Source: Circinella umbellata
Lineage: Eukaryota; Mucoromycota; Mucoromycetes; Mucorales; Lichtheimiaceae
Assembly: GCA_025093555.1 (NCBI GenBank)
Contig: JAIWNF010000008.1
Location: 248,001 to 312,000 of the forward strand
Direction of reading: 5' to 3'
DNA: 64,000 bases
Below are positions 35,741-47,414 of the stretch, one piece after another (position 1 is the first letter of the stretch; every line of letters starts with the position of its first letter). The notes under the pieces were generated by a model that was given only the letters and a program-made list of their open reading frames with translations, was not told where the DNA came from and made no database searches. The translations under genes were made by a program, and so were the position numbers.

Positions 35741-36038
35741 ATCAACATCAAACATCATTGTTGTCATATGCGCATAAATAGTATGACCTCCTAACCCCGA
35801 TTTTTTTTAGCGCTGTAGCAGTAGAAATTTGGGATATCATGCATTCACTCACATACTGCCTTTTGTTCTTTTTGATTATGTACATAATCTGAAGATATTG
35901 AAATTGTCTTTTTTCTCTCTTTTTCACTATTTTCTCTCAAACATTCATTTTTTATTACTATCCCTCATCTATTACATAACCAAAAAAAAGGTTGTTTAAA
36001 CATCACACTATGCATTATAAAAACAGTTGATTTTATTT

Positions 36039-37571
36039 TTATCTTCTATAATAACGGTTAGATTGATGCTGACTGACGGATGGAGTTGTAGTAGATATCC
36101 CTGTCACCTGTACTCCTAAATCTTCTGCCACTCTTTCGTCATAGAGATGTCGCACAAGGTTCTCATAAAGTTTTGGTGGTAACTCTTTACATGATGTCAC
36201 TGCTAATTCTATAATGGCATGTGCCTTTAATGGTGGTAGTTTTCTAAGAATTTTCATAGGACTTATTATATATTTATGTGTGAGTATACATATATTTTTT
36301 TACGTTGTTATCTCCTGTTGATTCATCAAGATAATTTTTCAAAACCACATAGACGAATTCAAACATATATTTAACAAGCTACCTTGGACAATTAATAATA
36401 TCCTCTCGAGCTAATTGTAACTGAGCAACAATAAAAAGTATATTGAGATGAAATCCGAAAGCAAACATGATATCCCATAGTCGTAGTACTTCTGCCAGTG
36501 GTGGTGTACATGCTGAAAAGGTCAATACAGCTGAATAATGTTATGAAATAAAAATTTAGCTATTCGTCATCATTTTTTTTTCATGTTTATATTCATATAA
36601 ATGAATCTACTTACAAGGGAAAGCATACATATTTGCAGTCAACCCTTTTCCCAATAAATAACCATAAAGTTCAGGGTCCAGAGCTCGTAAACACATATCC
36701 ACTAACTTTTTTTTCATCAGTAAAATATATTTATATAAAAGAAATTAGATAAAATTTACTAAATCCAAATTCTTATTACTCCTTTTCGACGTTATTTTTT
36801 TTTCGTAAATAACAACACAGTAAATAAATATTATACCTTCAACCCACAATGAACACCTTTTAAGTTGGGATGGACATATAATGGACACCATTGCCAAAGA
36901 AACTTTGAAAAAGCAAAAAACGCCTCCATTTCTGGAAGAACCATTAAAAATGGTGCTGCCAGAACATTCATGCCTTGAACATAAGTTAGTTCAGCTGTTG
37001 CTTTTTGCTCCAATGATGTTCGAAGTTGAAGTTCTTCTGAAGTGTCTTGTGCTCGACTATCTAGATATTGCAGATATATAAAAAAAATATTATTATATTT
37101 CTCTTTCCTTCTTTGCTTCTCCTTTTTTTTTTTAATTTATTAGACAAACCTTGTTGACTAATCCAAACGAATGCATTCAAAACACGAATTAACATATCTT
37201 CAGATACATGTTCTATAAAGCTTGCATCTGTCGTCATGGTACGAAATGTATCGTTACGGATCTTTGTATCCATCGGACTTGGACCTCGTTCAACTAGTTT
37301 GATATAACATGATGCAGAGACGCTATCACAGAGACGTAAAAGTATTTTCCAAATCCATCCACGTAACTTGTTTTATGTTTTATACCATAAAAAATAGCCA
37401 TATATTATTATTATTGACACGGTAGAAGAGGAAAAAGTATACCAGTAATTTTACCTCTGAAGGGCAAGGACTATGCAACACGGTCCAACGAAGCTCCGCT
37501 AAACTATTTTCAGTATCCTCTTGTAAACAATGTTGACGGTTAAGTATCTTCAAATAATTGGATTCGGTCAT
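36039..37571 (-). CDS. BUB2: TBC-domain Rab-type GAP, Bub2/Cdc16-like
   Basis: Six exons on the minus strand: 37571-37455, 37366-37150, 37060-36837, 36705-36615, 36512-36383, 36261-36039, encoding 333 aa, close to Bub2 and Cdc16 length. The TBC domain begins at LRGWIWKILLR. The arginine-finger motif reads IRNDTFR (75-81, Arg81) and the glutamine finger YVQG (138-141, Gln140). Later blocks VLRLWDIMFAFGFHLNILFI and SPMKILRKLPPLKAHAII are characteristic of the Bub2 branch. Bub2 with Byr4/Bfa1 inactivates the Tem1/Spg1 GTPase and holds back mitotic exit or septation until the spindle is positioned. Both catalytic fingers are present, so GAP activity is expected. No Bfa1 gene is seen nearby. Confidence 0.9.
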
Positions 37572-39789
37572 GTTTATGTATAGATTGTTTTTCTAAATGA
37601 AATACTTGAAAGAGGAGGGAAAAGAAGGGATAGTAAAAAAACTTTTGTAAAAAGATATTAAAATACATATGTCACATATGTTTCTCATTGTTACTAGTTA
37701 TCCTCTTTGTCCTCAAGTGTTCATCTCTTTTAACAAAACAAGTTTCGTTAGTCCTATATGCAGCTATAACTTGTATCTCGCCTCAAATAATTATGCAGAA
37801 AACTTTTATATTTAGGCTAATCATTCGTATTATTAGTAATGATCCAATTAACGAACTAGCAATAAATACAAATTATAGCAATTATTCCATTTACTTTGCT
37901 ACACACAGGATTGCTACTTTTATTACTGTAACAACAATCGAGCGGATGCTTATATTTTTATTATGATATCACATTAACAGTGACAATAACAATATATATC
38001 CACAGATGCTCTTTACAACAAAACAAAACAATGAGCGAGTTTTTTTTATTATCTCAAATTTTTACCTTCTTTCTGTTGATTTGGCCATAGTTTGCTTTAT
38101 ATAGACATTGTCAAAACAATATATGTCATTAATAAAGGATAGAAAATTGAAAATCCCAATGTTGTAATAAATAAGAAAATCGTGATGGACGACTATATTT
38201 TAGAGAATGTATCTTTTCTTTGTTTACGTGATTACTCAATATAGTGTATAATGAAAACAAAATTAGCTGAAAATAATAGTATATGTATTTGTTATATAAG
38301 CTATTCTAAAAAGAAATATAAGTTTTCGCCAAGCACGCACGTAGATACGTCAAAAAAGATAGGAAATCGTTTTCAACATGATTTTCTACTTAAAACAACT
38401 ATTACTAAATTCCTTACTCATCAATGAAATATATATATATATATATATATAAACAATCTGATTCACGGTCACATAAATATGTAATTCTAAGGTTACTTTA
38501 CCTTTCTTAAATATTTTTTTTTTCGTTGCGAAGATTGTACCCTGTTTGTTTCATAGAAAAAAACGGAACAGATTAATTCTTATTGATGTCTTTTATTAAA
38601 TTTATACGTACTTCAATTATAAAAACTGTTGTTTTTTAAGAATGTAGATATATTGTTTGTACACAAAATTATTTTATACGAAAGACATCAACTCACTGTA
38701 AATATTATGCGGTACGTATGTGGTCATACTATGCGCTACTATGTGTCAGCAAATTTATTTATTCATATTGCCTATACTTTCTGTTGACAGTTGCGTAGTT
38801 AGAAAAGGAATACTTTATTAATTAGTAAATAAGAATTTATGGTAAGATATCAAGATCGCGCTGATAACGAAGCACAATATATATAGGTGAGTTAAGATTC
38901 TTTTCTAAAATTTGATGATTATATAAGCCAAATAAACAAATAACTTTCAGTTTAAAGCTACATAGTCCAAAAGGAGAATATCCATGTATTCTATGGGAAA
39001 TTGGTTACTCAGAACATTAAAATATTCCCAGTCAAACATATTTTAATAATTATTACTTCTAATTAATCTATTTTTATATAGGATAATGCTAACTCACGTG
39101 TTAACGGTAGTTAATAATATTTATATGTCACACCTTTGTGTAGCAGCCCAAAAATGTTCTAGCCAACAACATGCATTATTATTTATTTTATTTTATCAAA
39201 TGAAAGGGCAGGAGAAATCGGTAAGGCCTAATATTACTGAACATCCCGCAAAATCCTGCTGCTTTCATTTATGGTGCTTTCTTAATAATTTAATTGTTAA
39301 TGTTTTTTTTACTATTATAATTGCAATTTTATAGTTTGTATCAATGACATCACCTTTAATGACATAGTTGTATTTGTATTATTTTTTAACAGTTAATATT
39401 TTGTCTCTATACTACGCATCTATCGTCATGTCTTTTAGGTACTTCGTATGTATACTTAATGTACGTACATACAGTATAACGTATATGATTTTTTATCTAT
39501 CAATGAGTGGATTTTACAATTATTCATACATATATGTATAGAACCTATTTTTGTTTTATTGTAATTTATTTGATAGAAAAATATATTTTATTTATATAAT
39601 GAATTGATTGCTAAACTCTTGCTACCATGATGTTTTCATATAAATGGAAAAGGAAAAAAGCAATTGGTGACATATAGTAGGTGAGAAAAAGAAAAGAAAA
39701 AGGGGGTTTTTTTAGGGGGTAGGAAGCAATGAATTATGATGATAATAATACTTCATCGTTATAAAACGACCCGGTCGTTAACAATAAAT
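37572..39789. other. intergenic, no supported gene
   Basis: AT-rich DNA between the Bub2 start and the endoglucanase stop. Frames at 37688-37966 and 39086-39334 are low-complexity or hydrophobic with no splice partners. An (AT)n tract lies near 38428-38450. Confidence 0.5.
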
Positions 39790-41807
39790 CTAAGAACGGG
39801 AACATCCGGTCTTTTTAACTAGTTCAGCTGGGCAGCTGACTTCCTTGAAGCTAACGCTTGGATTATCGGCATTCTATAAAACGAAATGAAAAGGGTAAAT
39901 AAAACATCGTTAGTCAGTAAAAATCTAAAATTTTGTTTTTTTTTTCTTTTCTCCTAATAAGTAAAAGTGTTACCTTAAACCAGTTAAATCTAATACACAG
40001 CGAACAAATTTGACAAAAAGAAAGACCATATGGGATGATAGTGATTAGTATATAATCATGACTTATTGGTGTATAAACGAACAAACAAACAAATATAATA
40101 GCAAGTGTTGTTTTTCTTACCTCCATTCACAACCGGCTTGTAATTCCTTGGGAAGATCCGAACAGCCTGATACAGAGCTAAGACCACCATAACGTTCACC
40201 CCAACCGTTGGAAGGAGCATTCCACTATAAAATCAAAAGGTTAGAAGATTACAATGAGTTATAAAGTACAGAGAAATAGATAGATTATACTAGATAAGTA
40301 TATGTATAAACAAACCTGAGATTCACAGCCGTTAAAGATACCGACACCACCACCAGGGATTTGAAGATCAAAGTGGTTGCTACCAAGATCACCACCAGTA
40401 TTGGTGACTTGAACGACGAGCTTCTTGCCTTCAACTGCACCAGAAGTGAAAGTAAGTTCGTAACAACCACAGCACCAACCAGCTTCGTTCTTACCGGCAA
40501 TAGAAGCAGCAGCAAAACCATAAGACAATTTGTCGTTGACAGCCCAAGGTTGGTTATCGTTACACATGTAAGCATTACCACCATTACAACCACTCTAGTA
40601 ATAAGAATAATAAAAAAGGTGTTAGTAAGAAATAAAAGACCCAACAATAAAAAAAAACTGGTAATGGTATTATATGTATATACCTGCGCGTTGTTATCTG
40701 TCAAACGAGTGACACCATCAGCTTTACAGGTATTAACGGGAGAAGAGACATCAGCCTTACCGGGCCAGCTACACGAGGCCTTGCAGCCTATTAATATTTC
40801 GTTATATGTTAGTTAAATACGTAAAAGCTTTCTAGAAATTGATAAAAAAAAAAGTGTTTTAAATATTATGAAAAATACGTACAATCCCAGTAACGAGTTG
40901 TAGAGCCAGCACCGGAGGAGCCTCCAGAAATGGGAGCATAAGTGGATGAACCGCCGCTCGATGAAGTAGTAGTAGTCTTAGGTGCAGAGGGTTTTGTGGT
41001 TGTAGTAACGGGTTTTTGGGTAGTAGTGGTAGTCTTGGGCTTTTCAGGTTCCGTTGTCTTGGATTGTTCCGGTTCCTTGGTTGTGGTAGACTTTGGTTCT
41101 TCAACAGTGGTAGTAGTGGAAGGTTTTTGAACTTCAGTAGAGGTGGTAGTAGTTTCTACTGGCTTTTGTTCGACTGTAGTAGTAGCAACAGGGGTCTCCT
41201 TACCACCGGCAGAAGATTCTAATAGTTATTATTTATAAAAAAATATAAATTGGTGGAGCTGTTAATTTAATTGCTTTTATAAGAATCTCAAAAGAGAGAA
41301 AAAGACAAAATGAATTATAATAAAAGAGATATATAATTACCCCAGCGGTGCTTTGGTAAACATTGAGAATACCAGGCATTGGCCTTGACACATTCGAAAC
41401 CGGAAACACAGCAAGTTTCACCAGTAAATGCCTTGCCTGTGAAGAAAAAAAAATCAAATTATATCATTATAATTAGACATTATTAATGCTTGCTACGTAT
41501 CCCAAAATTCGGGATGTTCTTTTTATAGAACCAAGGCTGACGTTCTAATAATAATGTAATATTAGAACTTACCACCACATTGACTGTAGGCTTTAGCACA
41601 GGACGACTTGGATTGGTCAACAGGAACACATTGGGAATAATACGTGTTTTGAACCTTGCACTCATAACCTTCAGTACAACATTCAGAGCCTTCCCAGCCC
41701 TTACCGCCACAGCGATCAAAGGGGGCGTTATTACATTCGCCAGCGAAGGTCAATTGGTGAGTACCAGCCAGGGCAATCAAGACACCGAACACAGATGTTG
41801 CACGCAT
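39790..41807 (-). CDS. secreted GH45 endoglucanase with two N-terminal CBM1 modules
   Basis: Eight exons on the minus strand: 41807-41573, 41436-41341, 41218-40883, 40787-40684, 40594-40316, 40224-40121, 39989-39974, 39873-39790, giving 417 aa. A signal peptide ([19 protein letters not shown]) is followed by two cysteine-rich CBM1 modules ([12 protein letters not shown] to YYSQC, and [12 protein letters not shown] to WYSQC). A Thr/Pro/Lys-rich linker leads to the GH45 domain, which opens with [16 protein letters not shown]. Asp222 matches the catalytic base; Asp326 and Asp333 in [12 protein letters not shown] match the assisting Asp and catalytic acid known from Humicola Cel45A. Exon 7 is only 16 nt and supplies FNWFK, matching the conserved WRFxWFKNADNP block. 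The enzyme should cut internal beta-1,4 bonds of cellulose outside the cell. CBM1 modules placed before GH45 are typical of Mucorales cellulases. Confidence 0.95.
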
Positions 41808-41904
41808 TTGTGGGTATGAAAAAAAATGAAAGGAAAGGGTGGGGGAAATAGATATAAGATGAGGGTAAAGAAAGAATAAGAAAAAACCGTTGAAACAAAT
41901 TGAC

Positions 41905-41920
41905 GACTTCTTTATATACA
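41905..41920 (-). promoter_or_regulatory. TATA-like box of the endoglucanase gene
   Basis: On the minus strand GTATATAAAGAAG lies about 100 bp upstream of the GH45 start codon, a suitable place for a TATA box. Confidence 0.4.
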
Positions 41921-43509
41921 CAACAAATCGAATGGTTTGTCATTTCATGATGTGATATATTCTCGTTCCTTGAGCCCATCTCTTTTTTGCTCGTGTGACA
42001 TTATTTTTTTTTATCAAATCGATATTAAGAAAAACTTAGCGGGGATGCAAAAGAAGAAAAAAACTCCAATGAGTGTAACCAACAGTTTATAACGTATTTT
42101 AGTTACATTAATGTGATTACTTCCGTGCGATGACATTCAATGTAGCGGCAAGTCAAAAAAAATTAGAAATTAAACTTTGAGAGGTTCTTCTTTCATATGT
42201 CGAATTTAGGCCTAGACGCAATATTTTGAAATTGATTAGTTGTACGACATAAACATCTTGTACCGGATTTTATTATTTTTATCGGTGCAAATGAGAATAT
42301 AAAAATTTCCCGGTCAAATATAATTTTACATTGATAATGAGCTTATCGAGAAAAAAAAGAACTCAGTAATGTACTTGTCCCGCGGTTCTTTTGCATAATT
42401 ATTGTAAATAAGTTTTTTTATTTAATTGATCAATTTTTATATATTTGTCAAGCAAAAGCTTTCATCATACGCAGTAACATAACAACATGTAGATGAAAAA
42501 ATGAGCAATATAAAAAAATATTCAAGGGGAAAGTCATATAATAACTATTCCATATGTATGTTTTTTTTTTGTTTTTTTGACATGATAATTATAGATAATA
42601 AAAAATATTACAACGTCAGTGCTGTAATATGCTACTGTGTCGTCATGAAGAAGGGCTATTTTCACTTGACGGCAATGTTCACAATTGATCTATCTATTTC
42701 CTTTTTTACCATATTTCTCTAATTACCCAGTAATTTATCATCTTTTTTTGTAACCCTATTACGATAACATTATAATTAGAGAAAATTTTATTTCGAGCAC
42801 GAGTTTACACAACAAACCTATTCGTATTTCTGACAAGATAAATTTTTTTATAATAATTGTAGTTACTGGTGTCCTTATTATCATTATTATTTTGTGATCG
42901 TAAACACTTATAATTGTTATTATTGTTATTATAGCGGTATTCATAAAGGCATAATAAAATTATATTTTTAACTATTAAGACACGTTTGTTTTTTATTTTT
43001 ATTTGGTTCCTCTCTGTTCTATTGGTCTTATTATGTTTTTTTTGTATTTTGTTTTATTTTTTCTAATCCTGTCTTGGCTTAAGAAAATAAAGTAAAAAAA
43101 AAATGTAAGTCATAAGGCTCTTCTGATGTGATTAGAACCATTGATTTTTCTTGGGGGTAAAGGTGGGATTTGAACGGCTTGTGTATTATGAAGGAAAAAA
43201 AAAGGGGGTAATGGAAAAAATTAGATATGAAATACAGGGATTATAGATCATGCATTATAGTTTGGTCCGATCAAAACCTGTCGCATTAACATTGAATCAA
43301 CCCTTAGATTGTATTAAATCAATAATAACAACACAAACTATAACCATCCACATAGCAAATAAGGGGGGTAGCAATTTTTTATTATGAAAATAAACAATTA
43401 AATCCTTCCCTTTATAAACCCAAGAGACATTTAAAAACAACCACATCGACATATTACTTCTTTGATTTTACTTTTTCCCATCATTCGTCGACAACCAAAA
43501 AATCACGAT
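41921..43509. other. intergenic between divergent endoglucanase and bZIP genes
   Basis: AT-rich. No gene is supported; the 73-codon frame at 42501-42722 is hydrophobic and low-complexity. A TATA-like TTTATAAACC lies near 43410, about 100 bp before the bZIP start. Confidence 0.5.
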
Positions 43510-44190
43510 ATGTCGTTGACAGCTGACTTTGATCCAAAACCAATGGCCATTTCATCCATCATTTCTTCTACATCATCTTCATTTAGTACTGCAAGTAGTA
43601 ACAGTGCGATATCTCCTCCATCTTATCAAGCTGAATCGTCTTCTTCATCAGCACCTAGCTCTCCCGAATCAAGACAACAACAAGATATTTATCATCATCA
43701 TCACAGAAGTCATCAACATGAATATCGTCATGATGGAAGTAATATAGCAAGTACGAGTCTTTACAATACACCAATACCTTCATGTGGTAGCGGTAGATCC
43801 ACCACGCCACCTCCTTTATCACTTCAAGAACGCCGACAAAGAAACAAGGCTGCATCTGCAAAATATCGAGCTAAAAAGAATCAGCAACATGGTGAAATGC
43901 GTTCATTAATTGGATCATTGACAAAGGAAAATGAACTTTTGCTTCGCCAATTGGATCACATAAAACGCGAAAACAGTCGTCTCAAAACTACATGTGATCG
44001 ACTTCGAGGTAAAAAAGTTGCTGCGAATATTCTCAAACGGTTTTTAGCCTCGGGAAATAATGGTAATAGCAAGTCGAGTAATAATGTAACAACGGATGAA
44101 GCATTGGAACAATTTGATATGGATGAAGATGAGGAGGAGTATAAACTGGATGATTTGATGATGGACCCACAACAGCCTCCACAACACTAA
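43510..44190 (+). CDS. bZIP transcription factor
   Basis: A single-exon gene of 226 aa. The first 100 residues are Ser-, Pro- and His-rich. The basic region ERRQRNKAASAKYRAKKNQQ (about 107-127) has the N-x7-R signature (NKAASAKYR), and leucine-zipper heptads follow (LIGSLTKENELLLRQLDHIK, then SRLKTTCDRLRGKK). The C-terminus is acidic. The AASAKYRxKK wording resembles fungal Cys-3/MetR/Atf4-like factors controlling sulphur or amino-acid metabolism, but subfamily assignment is an inference. It lies between the GH45 and lyase genes. I chose the ATG at 43510; earlier in-frame starts are non-ATG. Confidence 0.87.
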   Translation: MSLTADFDPKPMAISSIISSTSSSFSTASSNSAISPPSYQAESSSSSAPSSPESRQQQDIYHHHHRSHQHEYRHDGSNIASTSLYNTPIPSCGSGRSTTPPPLSLQERRQRNKAASAKYRAKKNQQHGEMRSLIGSLTKENELLLRQLDHIKRENSRLKTTCDRLRGKKVAANILKRFLASGNNGNSKSSNNVTTDEALEQFDMDEDEEEYKLDDLMMDPQQPPQH

Positions 44191-44694
44191 TTTTTTTTTA
44201 AAAGAAAGAAAGAAGAAAAGAACCTACATACAATTACATCTTATGAGCAATAATTTTTCATTCATTCCTTTTTTTTTTCTTATATTAAGTTTGTAGTAGT
44301 ATCATATCATTTTGTTTATCATTCATTATTTTTTATCCAAACATACTCACATATTCGCACGTTTCTTTTCTTCTTACCTTCTAATTTGTAATCTTTCATA
44401 TTTTTTTTTGATTATTTCTCCAAAACATTTATTATTATATTATACGAAACCCCTATTATTGCATTATTATATTATAACAGCTTCAGATACGTTTACTTTT
44501 TTTTAATTTTTCATAAAGCCAACCCCTTGAAATTTTTTGTTTCAGAATATATCAAATGCAGCGCAGGACATAAAAAGTCATGCTATTGTTAGTCCATTGA
44601 GCATGAATTGTATTACCATTCCTTTTTTTGTTCTTCTTTCATTCTCTCTCTCTCAAGTAGATTTAACTGTCATATTTATATATATTACGTCATT
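44191..44694. other. intergenic, bZIP 3' region and lyase promoter
   Basis: T-rich DNA with no supported coding region. CT-rich sequence at 44640-44655 is just upstream of the lyase start. Confidence 0.45.
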
Positions 44695-45997
44695 ATGAAG
44701 ATTCAGCTTTTTTTGCCGATGATCATCAGTATCCTGGCAATAGTTCGTGACGCCCATGGATCGACTAATAATCGAAAAGACAATCCAACAACGGAAAACA
44801 ATCAATGCATCAATAATTCAAACATAGCAATGACCACATTATCCAATCGTGCTAATTCTCTACAACTGAAAGAGAGTTTTAATGCACAAATGCCGTGTAA
44901 CATCAATGATCATAAACAAAACAATGCCACTATGAAGTATATTAGGAAAGAATGGGGTGTTACGAACAAATATTTTTATGGTGCGGATGATATTTCATTT
45001 GTAGATGATCCGTTTACTCCAGATAGTGATGATAAGACTCTTCGAGTTCTTTATGAAAAAGGATCATTTTCACCTCAAGCTACCCGTCGTCAAAAAAATG
45101 ATGTCAGTGGTGGTGCTGAGTTTTATGCGCGCCCATTTAATGGTACCTACAAACGTGGTCTACTCAGTTATGAAATCGCTTTCGATGACGGTTTTAAATG
45201 GGTAAAAGGAGGGAAGCTTCCTGGCCTTTATGGAGGTAAAAAGATATATTCCAATATACTTCTTTTTGTTACATATATATAACGAAAGAGTATACTAATG
45301 CATGAATATCACTATACTTATAGGTGAACCCACGTCGGGTTGTTCCGGTGGTGATAAAGCAGATGGTGAAAAATGTTTTTCTGTTCGAATGATGTGGCGT
45401 TCACAAGGTAAAATGAATTTTCCAGTCAAACAATATTTCAAATAAAGAAGAAAAAAAACATGAATTAAAATTGAATTAAAAACAATAGGAAAAGCTGAGG
45501 CATATGCGTATTTGCCACCAGAAGATGATGCAGTATGTGAAAACTCCAAAGTCATATGTAATGATGAATATGGTACATCTATAGGTCGAGGGCTTATCAA
45601 ATTCACTCAAAAGAAATGGTCCAAGATTGAAATATATACGGTCATGAATGATCCAGACCAGCATAATGGCGAGCTTACAGTTTGGCAAGATAACCGTACT
45701 GTCATTGACCTCAAAGGGTTGGTTTTCCGTACTCAAAAAACCTTGGGAGTATCTAGTATGCTGTTTAGCACTTTCTTTGGTGGATCTTCAAAAGAATATG
45801 CTACTCCTATTGATACCTACACTTATTTTAAAAATATACAATTCAGCGTTGCTGACCCAGAACAATCGGAGCCTTCAAATACGGAATCTGCTGCATCTTC
45901 ATTATTATTAACATCCTTCTCTTCAATCAATATGGTGTGGTTAATGACGACTACCATTACTGTTATTATTTTTTGTATGAATTTTTTCGATCAATGA
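44695..45997 (+). CDS. probable GPI-anchored polysaccharide lyase, family 14-like
   Basis: Three exons (44695-45235, 45324-45407, 45489-45997) give 377 aa. A signal peptide MKIQLFLPMIISILAIV starts the protein. The core contains KTLRVLYEKGSFSP, GGAEFYARPF, the block GGKLPGLYGG followed by GCSGG, VRMMWRSQGKAEAYAYLP, GRGLIKF and a final beta-rich part. The GKLPGLYGG plus SGGD arrangement is what I associate with family-14-like alginate or glucuronan lyases with a beta-jelly-roll fold. The C-terminus has a Ser-rich spacer followed by a hydrophobic end (MVWLMTTTITVIIFCMNFF), typical of a GPI-anchor signal. It could remodel uronic-acid polymers of the fungal wall, which Mucorales possess, or attack external polyuronides. 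Substrate not determinable. Confidence 0.75.
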
Positions 45998-46117
45998 TAA
46001 GGTGTTTCTTTAATAGAAAAAAAAACTGGAGAACAGGTGTGATAAAAAAAATAAAAAAAAAGATTGAACTATCACTACTATATTATTAAGTAGAAAAAGA
46101 TAAACAGCGAAAGATGT

Positions 46118-47414
46118 TTACAATGCGGTACCACGTTCCAAGTTTTCTCGGATTTCCTTGGTATACTTGTCATAGAATCGAGAAATCTTTTGATTAAATA
46201 CACGATTCTTTTCATTGATCCATGAAATATCATCCGATACTTCCTTACGTTCACGAGATCGAGTTTCGCGTCGGACAATTCTATTAAGGAAAAAAGTAAA
46301 ACTTTGAAGTCAATCATCAATTTCATTCATTTGTTATATAAATAAAGTAGCAACTTACTGTTTCTTTGTGTCTTGTACAAGTCGATCAATGGCTTCTTTA
46401 GATGGTTTATCATCAAGGGCACCATAATCAAGGCTATTGGCAATAGCATTAATATCTGAAGGATCTTCTCCATTTCGAATAGCTTGTTGAATAACTTCCT
46501 CTTTCTTTTCTGCATACTGTGCGAAATCTGGTTTTAATTCTGAAACTAATTTAAGATATTTCTTATGTGCAGCTTGAGCGTGATCTGTGTGATGAATAGA
46601 ATTATTTTGAATTAGTAAAACATAGTATATATTCACCTCTTGTTGTTATAATATGATAAGAGTAGTATTTCTCCTAATTTTCACCTGTAAATCCGTTGTT
46701 GGCTCTTTCAGCTTTTTGTTTCATTTTCTCATCCCATGCTTCTACTGATTCAGCAGAATATTTCCAAAACTGTTTACGTTCATAATCCTCTCCACTATCT
46801 CGTGCTTTCTGTATATTATATATAATATGCTTATATGTTAATAATAATAAAATCACTCCTTATTTGATAAATTTATCTATTGTCTACAATATTAACTTGC
46901 CTGCTTTTCTTGTAATTCCAAGGCTTGTAATCGTTTTCTTTCATTTCTCGCTTCAAGTCTTGGATTTTCTTTACTACGTTGAAATTCAAGATTACGATCA
47001 CGAGTATTGCCTTGAGCTACTTCTGTTGCCTATATACATATATATAATTTGCATTGTCAATAATTCGATTGCTGTACATGATCAAAGACTTTTTCGAATC
47101 TAAAATATAAATTTATATACCCGTCGTCGTTTAAGTTCTTTTAATTTCTTCATACGATCAGCAAGTGATGAACCTGATGATGATTGATCTTCTGCTTCTT
47201 CTTTATCGTCAGTTGTTGCTGTTGCTGCTGCTGCAGGTTGTAATTCTTGATTTGTAGTTTCATTATTTTCTAGTGTTTCAACAGTTTGTTCATTATTGGC
47301 AGTTTGTCGTTCTTCTAATGCGACTTCGGCATTACTTGAAGATTCTTCAGATTTTGAAGTACGTCTTTTCTTTGTAGATGCGGCAGCAGCTTTTGTCTTT
47401 CTTTTAGGAGGCAT
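46118..47414 (-). CDS. SYF2: pre-mRNA splicing factor Syf2
   Basis: Five exons on the minus strand: 47414-47121, 47029-46901, 46808-46685, 46584-46359, 46280-46118, giving 311 aa. The N-terminal ~90 residues are Lys-rich then acidic and disordered. The Syf2 domain is clear: [40 protein letters not shown], a coiled-coil middle, and [20 protein letters not shown] near the C-terminus. Syf2 belongs to the Prp19-associated (NTC) complex of the spliceosome. The second intron (46900-46809) begins with GC, not GT, in the context CAG|GCAAGT. Length is slightly above the usual 215-280 aa because of the N-terminal extension. Confidence 0.92.

Larger units (their letters stand above)
31139..36038. other. 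4.9-kb gene-poor region
   Basis: I see no complete gene. It contains two pogo/Fot-like repeat ends (listed separately), a (TA)n tract at about 33610-33640, a (TG)n(AG)n tract at 35685-35738 and a possible small spliced exon at 32686-32787. A 138-codon minus-strand frame at 34476-34892 lies between the two repeat ends and has no recognisable motif. Confidence 0.5.

Noticed and set aside
35585..35767. Minus-strand frame rich in Leu-Ser
   Set aside because: It is the translation of the (TG)n(AG)n microsatellite.
40361..40816. Plus-strand 151-codon frame over the GH45 gene
   Set aside because: It is antisense to catalytic-domain exons of a clearly recognisable GH45 enzyme.
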